Source: Oasisia sp. SBJ-2009 (lineage: Eukaryota > Annelida > Polychaeta > Sabellida > Siboglinidae). Taken from it: a stretch of DNA of 64,000 nt. Where the stretch lies: NCBI GenBank assembly GCA_964017155.1, contig OZ024865.1:12432886-12496885 (forward strand), read 5' to 3'. Below are positions 57,132 through 64,000 of the stretch, one piece after another (position 1 is the first letter of the stretch; each line of letters starts with the position of its first letter). Both the position numbers and the translations under genes were made by a program. The notes below the pieces were generated by a model, which was given only the letters and a program-made list of their open reading frames with translations, did not search any database and was not told the origin of the DNA.

Positions 57132-57425
57132 CTGTAAAGGTGAAGGTAAGTTCTGATATAGCACAGTATCCACACCTCAGGATTGCTCAATGCTTTACAC
57201 TTTACTTCCTGACAGACCTATTCAGTCAGACACCATCTCAACTTCCCTAAGAAGCATCTAGCCCCTCTGCAGTTAATGTGCAAAGATGATTTGAACATAA
57301 ATATCCACTGATGTCTATAGCCAGGTACTCATCCATACAGCTGGGTGAACTGGAGCAATGTAGAATGAAAACAATTGTCCAAGGTGTGACACAGCTCACA
57401 GTTTCAACCTGGGTTCTGTTAGTTG
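57132..57425 (-). mobile_element. tRNA-derived SINE, copy C
   Basis: On the minus strand: CAGGTTGAAACTG (B-box position), TACCTGGCTATAGACATCAG, GAAGTTGAGATGGTGTCTGA, GTCAGGAAGTAAAGTGTAAA. The ORF at 57311-57610 partly overlaps it. Confidence 0.7.
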
Positions 57426-58775
57426 ATATGCCAAAGCTCTGTTACAACTTTAGGAGGAGACACAATATCATCTCCCCCAAATACTTGACATCTCTATACA
57501 AGGGGATGCTAATACAAACCACACCTGGACAGCTCCTTATCACCACCTCTGGGTCAGCCTCTGACATCTATCTGTCCAAGTGTGTTGAGATGATTGGAGC
57601 ATCTTTGTAGCAGCTGGTCTGACTGTCATCATCCTCAGTGAACCCATTCAGCCAGTGCAGCAGGCTCAGTTCACCCACACACAAGACATTGTTAGTTGAC
57701 TTCATTGATATCAGAAAATTTTCATCTCTGTGTTTTTTTAACATTCAGTATGTACCATGGAGATTAAGTGTAAGTTCAGTGGACCTCGTGGGTGAAGAGG
57801 ACTAAGTCTGTTTTCAGAGCAGGTTTTGTCAGCTATCATGTGGCACTGTCCAACGCCACGCCACACTTGGGACATTGTTATTGAGGATATTCTGGACAAT
57901 TCAGAGAGTATATACAGTTCCTTCTCTAGTTGACACATTGTCAGGTCAGCCCTGGTTATGACGTCTTTGTCATTTCTGGACCCTATTAGAGTTACATTGA
58001 TCGTGAGAAGATCATTTTGATCATGGATACTGAACTTGTGTCCCATCTGTGTAGTGTAGTGTAGTTGAAATACCTACTGTACTGAAGAAGATGGTCCAAA
58101 AACTAATCGTCTATTTTCACACATCAAGTGTATGTCCCAGTGTGATCACTGTGATGATATCAGGTTTTTGCAAATTTACATCCCTTCATTCTCCATTTCT
58201 TTCCTATTGGTTCCACTCAGAGTTTTCCATTCCTGCCCGTCTTACCAGTAAATACACAAACTTAATGTTCCGACTAAACCATGTTAGTTTCTTTCTGTCT
58301 TCCATTTCGAGCAGCAAATTGGACAACAATCAGAAATCCACCAAACAAAACAGACGACACCGCAGGGTTGCTCAGAGTTGATGCAATATGGTGGTTTAAT
58401 GATGGATTTATGAGCAGGACAAAACTGAGATATTGAGGGAGTGTGTGATTGCTTGTTGCATAAGAGGGACCTAGGCAGTTTGTCTGTGCATATTGAGTGG
58501 GCTGTTAGTCTCAGACTTGCCCCTGGCAGCTGTTTCTGTATTCACTGAGAAGACAAGGAAGAGGATATTCAATATCACTAATGATGTCTCCCTGCAGCTC
58601 CAAGCCTTCTGTGGTCCACTGAATGTCTTCTGGCTGGTGCTGGCTTAGCTTGATCACTGTTCACAAATGAATGTACAGCCTTTATCGTGTTTGAAAAGAT
58701 GTCAGGGGAAATGTGATGCATCCATTTTGGGGTTCATCTTCTTCCACTCTTGTTCCTGTGTCATGGGGGTACAGG

Positions 58776-58888
58776 AATGGGGTGGAGTGGGGTGGGGTGG
58801 GGTGGGGTGGGGTGGGGTGGGGTGGGGTGGGGTGGGGTGGGGTGGGGTGGGGTGGGGTGGGGTGGGGTGGGGTGGGGTGGGATGGGGT
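58776..58888. repeat. (GGGGT)n array
   Basis: About 20 pentamers of G4T, a strong G-quadruplex candidate. Confidence 0.97.
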
Positions 58889-58984
58889 ACACTTTAGTTA
58901 GTTGGTACTTTGCATCTTCTTCTTTCATATAAACTTGACCGATAAGTACAGCACTTCCACCTTCCCCAGTTTCAAAGTGCAATT

Positions 58985-58986
<2 letters not shown>

Positions 58987-59046
<60 letters not shown>

Positions 59047-59060
59047 TGTATATATATATT
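58987..59060. repeat. (TA)n microsatellite
   Basis: TA repeats with one CAGTG interruption. Confidence 0.95.
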
Positions 59061-59298
59061 ACTACATATTGACTGTATGTCTCTTTGTATTGTACACTGG
59101 GAAATAAACTTCATTCATTCATATCAACTCTTTCCATCTCTCTATCATCCACAATGGCCACCCACTGACCACTGTCCACCCTCGTCCTCTCCAGTCCTGC
59201 TTCCTGCTGTCGTTCCAACTCCGCACTCATCTTCTCTCTTGTCTTTATTCAGAGTAAATTTGTTCCCACTCCACTATGTCCAGGTAGACATGAACTTT

Positions 59299-59302
<4 letters not shown>

Positions 59303-59345
<43 letters not shown>

Positions 59346-59463
59346 TGTGGTGTGGTGTGTGGTGTGGTGTGGTGTGGTGTGGTGTGGTGTGTGGTGTGGT
59401 GTGGTGTGGTGTGGTGTGGTGTGGTGTGGTGTGGTGTGGTGTGGTGTGGTGTGGTGTGGTGTG
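59303..59463. repeat. (GT)n followed by (GTGTG)n
   Basis: A dinucleotide run turns into a pentamer GTGTG array. Confidence 0.97.
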
Positions 59464-59929
59464 CACAAACAATCCAGTCTAAATGTACAGACCATGAATA
59501 ATGTAAACCTTTTCTTGCTTCTCAAATATCTGCTTGTCCATTTATCCGTCCACCGTATTGTGTACCCATCTGAAGTGAACTGTACCTGTCCAGTAGACAG
59601 TAGGACAGGTCGGTAGATAGAGCTGTGACATGCCAGGCTCGTCACAGACAAAGACAAGGACATTACCAATGATGTGTTGGGGTTTATTGCACGTATGCAC
59701 AGGCACGGAACATAGACATCATGTGTGTGCAGTGCATCAATACCACATTACTTACGCTTCTGACATTGACTCCAAGGTCAGTAGTAATTACATGGTGATA
59801 CATTGTGACTGAACCACATCGTTAATTAGTGGATGTGTATTTTAGTTCACGTGGTGCAGTGCGGTAATTTGATTAGACCGTTGCGGCGAAGTAGCAATAT
59901 ATGCATTGTCATGCTGCACTCATGCAACA

Positions 59930-60015
59930 AGCTTTTGATTGATTGATTTATTTAATATAAAATGTAAAACATTGTACACATATGCATAATATATAAATAC
60001 AAGGTACATTTAAAT
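59930..60015 (-). mobile_element. possible LINE 3' tail
   Basis: TTGATTGATTGATTTATTTA read on the minus strand is an AAATAAATCAATCAATCAA tail. Confidence 0.35.
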
Positions 60016-61052
60016 ATTCGGATAACACAAAAAATGCACGCACTTATTTCCATTGTGGTCCTTGTATTGCTTGCTGGATCCTGGATACATAGTCATGAAC
60101 GATGTGGTGGATTAGCAAAAGACCCTATTATACCAAACCAACAGAAACACGTCGCATCCCGTGTAGTTGATAAATAATTAGTAATTTTACACGTTTTTCT
60201 GTTGGATCCATCTTTGTGCCATGTGTAATATGGTGTTTCACTGAACCTCATGTTTCATATATTTAGCCAAAAACCTTGGAACCAACCAAAGTGTGTGGAT
60301 AAATAAGACATGATTGTAGCAGGACGTTTCATTATATTAAAAACAATTGGACTAATACTTGAGTCGCCGTATGTCAGACTCAGTGTAAAATATACATGTC
60401 TGATCAGCAGATCTCTTTTGGCAGATCTCTAGGAAATGGTTCAGCTGATGTTTGAAAGACATATTTTTATGATTGTGAGGCGGACTAATAAATCTGTCTG
60501 TGACAAATTGACAGATTCCTAAGGACCAATTGGTGGGTGTCCAGGAAACAGATTGGAAAACATTTCCGAAGCTGCTCTGTAGGAGGAAATTGGTAAATCT
60601 CTTCATCTGTAAGAGACAAATTGGCAGATTGATAGGCAGTTATAAGTAGATTTTCTAGAGGGCTCTACATTGAGAGTTTTGTTGTGCTCTAGATTTATAA
60701 CGTGACAATGAAGGAATTGAATGGTTATAATTATCACATGATTTACTTAAGTACATTTACTTTTGATATACACAATCAAACAGGCTAAGGTTCTGTAACA
60801 ATTGCACTACTAATTTAAACGAATTACAAAATTCTAAAACATTGTACATACCGTTTTGATCAACATTTACTTTAAAAAATAGAATCATTGCTTTTTGTTT
60901 AGTTTACAGCCTGCTACATTGTAATGCTATTGTGGTTAGGTTTCAAAATCTCCTCAAAATCTCCTTGTGAATCTTGGGGGTAAATTGTGGTCTGTCCCCA
61001 CTGACTGTAATTGTGACTGGGCCACTGCTGGTCATGATACACTCATGCTAGT

Positions 61053-61152
61053 GCACTGGCACTGGCACTGGCACTGGCACTGGCACTGGCACTGGCACTG
61101 GCACTGGCACTGGCACTGGCACTGGCACTGGCACTGGCACTGGCACTGGCAG
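61053..61152. repeat. (TGGCAC)n hexamer array
   Basis: About 17 copies; gives an artefactual His/Trp ORF. Confidence 0.97.
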
Positions 61153-61374
61153 ACAGCTGTTCACAGTCACTCATAAAGCCTAGTTAAGCCCATGTGAAGC
61201 CCCATAAGACTGGTGATTACACTGGTTCTGTTGCCTGGCCAGATGTCTCTCTCTCCCACTACTGTTGTATGGACCAGTCAAGAGGCATCATTAACACAGA
61301 ACTCATTCAAAGCTGGAGGGAAAGAGCCGTATTAACAGGACCTGGGATGATATATTTATTTATTTTTGTCTTTT

Positions 61375-61815
61375 GTGGCCATGTTAATTTCTTTCTATGA
61401 TGACCATATTAATTTTGTTAATATGTTAATTTTGGTTAACATCTGCATTTTTGCCTTGTTAATTTAGACTTTTAGTGACCCTGTTTTTGGCTGGGGACAA
61501 TGCTAATTTTGTAGCTTTGCGACTTTGTTGATTTTTTTCTTTAGATACCTTGTTAGTGGTAATTGATTTTAGTTTCTTATTAAATATTTTGCTTTTATTT
61601 TTGGTGACCGTTGATTTTTTTGGCAAGTGTTACCTGTATTCAGAATTGGTTTTGGTGACCTGTGTTAATTCTTTCATTTCTGATGTTAATTTTGTCATCA
61701 GGTTAATTGTGTTCTTTTTGCGATCATGTTAACTATTTCTCCAAGTCAGTAAAGTCCTTTGGTGATCATATTAGGTTTTTCTTCAAGTTAATTTTATTTA
61801 TTGATGATCATGTTA
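61375..61815. repeat. decayed tandem repeat rich in TGTTAATTTT
   Basis: Many imperfect repeats of GGTGACCATGTTAATTTT with irregular 25-40 bp spacing and heavy T bias. Confidence 0.6.
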
Positions 61816-61914
61816 TTTGGGCTGTGTGTGTGGACAAAAGATGTATGAGTTAACTGGGATGATCATTGCTGTGAGTCAAGTGTTACATGGTGTCTTAAAT
61901 GAAGATTCTGCTAT

Positions 61915-62130
61915 TTTGTTAAATAGTTATTTGAATTAATAATAAAGACATCTAGACCAAGGTTCAGTGTTATTCAGTGAGTCGATACGTGTCAATTAGA
62001 ATGTTAAATTACAGTTTAAAATGAACAACCTTTGTGTAGTAATTGAAGTGTGGCTAAATACTTTCTAAAACCATTAGTTGGAGTCTGATTGAACGTGTCA
62101 GCCAACCCTCCGAGGGGGGGGGGGGGCAGG
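61915..62130 (+). repeat. dispersed repeat with G run, copy 2
   Basis: Matches 56800-57005 over about 200 bp; ends GTCAGCCAACCC followed by a 13-nt G run (62114-62126). Confidence 0.75.
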
Positions 62131-62439
62131 AGGGGATAAAGATGATTGCACTAACTGGGATGGTCCTTGTTTTGAATCAAGTACTTATGAGTATAACACG
62201 GGGTATGTCAATTGTTTATGTCGGGTATGATACCGAGTGTGCTCTACGGGGTGTGTCTGTGTGCGTTGGAATGGGACTGTGTTGGTGGGTGTAGACAGTC
62301 TCAGCAGATGGTGTAAGACTCCAGCAATCAATTCCCAGACAAGAACACGCGTACCTGTCAATAAACTAACTCTTTATGAAACCATACCCGTAAGAAAACC
62401 ACTAGATACGAGGATTTGTTGCTTGTGTCAAATAGTATG

Positions 62440-62830
62440 AATCCCGTGGAAAATGGTCCTGCCAAATATGGACTCAGCGGGTTCATATTTTGTTGTAGAA
62501 TATGGACCTGCCCCATAGTATTTTGACCCAGGTGAGGTCCATATTCTATGGGAGTCCATATTTTATGTCTCATAGAATATGGATCCTCCAAAAAAATGGA
62601 CCTCAGGTCCATAATCAATAGGGATCTATTTTCTATAATAATAGTGTCATAGATTATGGACCCATATAGAACATGGACCTCGGTCCATATTCTGTGGGGT
62701 CCATCTTTTATATGTGCTATAGAATATGGACCCCATAAAAGTAATTCCCAGGTAACAGAATATGGTCTCCTGGGTCGATTTTCTATGGGGGTCCATATTC
62801 TATCTGACACCGGGAATGTAAACACAAAAT
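62440..62830. repeat. array of alternating inverted motifs
   Basis: GGTCCATATTCTATGG and its reverse complement occur about ten times in both orientations at irregular spacing. Confidence 0.85.
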
Positions 62831-64000
62831 GCAGGACACGGGGGAGACAGGAATTAGACAATCAATACACTCATGTGGCCCACACACATACATAGGCCAG
62901 CCACAGTGGCCAGCACATTGGCAGATGTTGCCATTACTGTTGTCACGGTAACAACACGACAATGTGGAAGACTGGATGTGCCTGAAGAATACTGATGATT
63001 TACCAGTAGGGAGGTTGCTGGGAGAGTTCCCTTGCATCGTCACGCACATGGACACATCGACACACTTGTTGGCTGTGACAGTTTGATTGGCCAATTAATA
63101 TCCGCTTAGAAATATCTTCATGTCATTTGTCAGATGTGTCGGTGGTGGTTATAGATTGGTGTTTCCATTCCGGGTTCAGGATAGACAAAAATGAAGTGTA
63201 AGGTGTTTTTGGTATGGTTCCTCCGTTTGCAGTAATTTGTTTGCCTGAAAAAATAGTTTATCAATTGAAAAACGGCAAATTTGTTGTCTGATTTGACTAT
63301 GAAAGTTCATACATTCTTTCATTTCTTAGCAGTACCAGTTAGTCAGCTATTAGTAGTACTGGTCAGGTAGTCAGTTCTTAATAATACCAGTTAGCCAGCT
63401 GAAAGATGGAACAGTCTCAATCTGTGTGTAAAATTACTGTTTGGGCGGCATGTTATGGACAGGATCTTTAAATAATACATTGTGAATTTGAAGGAAAAAA
63501 ACATGGTAGAATTTTTATTTTAAAATACTACTGCCTATGACAAAACTAACATCGAAATGTACAGGTTTTTTTTTTATATTAAAAACAAAAATTTACTTTG
63601 TACACATGGTAGAGTGGTCTGATGGACTAAATGCTAGTTTGAGTGGGCAAGAGAACTGATCTATAGCCTGGTTTGCAGCAGACGAGAAGCTTTTGTCCAT
63701 GTACCTTCGCTGGCTGACACCCAAGCCATACCAGACTGATACGACAGAACTGTTTTTATTTTATCTAGGTCTGACCATTCATGCCACAAACACTGGATAA
63801 AGACAGATACCAGGTTTCACCAATGTATACACAAGACGAAATCTGATAGATGTGTGTTTTGAATGCAGCATACTTGACTGCATTTACTGTCCCTGCCTGC
63901 ATGGCCCACCCTAAAATTTAGGGTTCGCTGTCCACCTGTTCATGTTATCATCCACATGATCTCAGATAAAATGGAGATAATAAAATGGGAAAAAATGCAG

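Larger units (their letters stand above)
45039..64000 (+). other. TMEM132-family intron 3 (at least 19 kb), runs off the window
   Basis: No ORF in this stretch carries TMEM132 or other known protein motifs. It holds the arrays and repeats listed separately. Plain sequence without features: about 45040-46990, 47165-48390, 49580-50730, 51720-52210, 52565-53285, 53475-54595, 54835-55335, 57430-58770, 59465-59930, 60010-61050 and 62835-64000. Confidence 0.6.

Noticed and set aside
57311..57610. 99-codon ORF as a TMEM132 exon
   Set aside because: It overlaps SINE copy C and has no TMEM132 similarity.
59077..59669. Cys/Val- and His/Thr-rich ORFs
   Set aside because: Frames through the GT and GTGTG arrays.
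63605..63680. tRNA-like GGTAGAGTGGTCTGATGG
   Set aside because: No B box follows; only a partial resemblance.

Overview
This is animal nuclear DNA, not microbial: genes are split by GT-AG introns and sit in a sea of microsatellites, minisatellites, tRNA-derived SINEs, a LINE fragment and cut-and-paste transposons. A conserved bilaterian gene pair together with this repeat repertoire suggests a marine invertebrate, perhaps a mollusc; the lineage is an inference and is not proven by the sequence.

Two host genes can be supported. On the minus strand a complete 16-coding-exon SSRP1 gene (FACT histone chaperone subunit) runs from a start codon at 29927 to a stop at 7123. The exon lengths I assigned sum to 2199 nt, that is 732 codons plus stop, and every junction keeps frame. 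On the plus strand, head-to-head with it, lie the first three coding exons of a TMEM132-family gene (32901-45038), a cell-surface protein with a signal peptide. Its third intron starts at 45039 and no later exon was found before the window ends, so most of 45-64 kb is read as intron. The roughly 3 kb between the two start codons holds two CpG-rich stretches, taken as the two promoters.

Layout: 1-7000 is gene-poor, with a perfect 50-bp inverted repeat whose loop contains TAATATTAC, a broken FEN1/PIN-like nuclease-related ORF (1121-2492), AT microsatellites and LINE tails. 7123-29927 is SSRP1; its introns carry a hAT-like element with a LINE inserted inside it, an 880-bp foldback element that splits a partial copy of exon 14, a 24-bp minisatellite, an 80-bp satellite, a piggyBac-like remnant nested in another repeat, a THAP-bearing TTAA element and a small element with an 8-bp duplication. 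29928-32900 is the divergent intergenic region. 32901-64000 is the TMEM132 gene and its introns, with SINE copies and many simple arrays: a 36-bp pyrimidine array, a 14-bp array, GGGGT, GTGTG, TGGCAC and graded tetranucleotides.

I found no CRISPR array, rRNA, or convincing functional tRNA. The items most worth following up are the hairpin with the origin-like nonanucleotide, the nuclease-like ORF family beside it, and the long minisatellites that leave SSRP1 reading frames open across introns.
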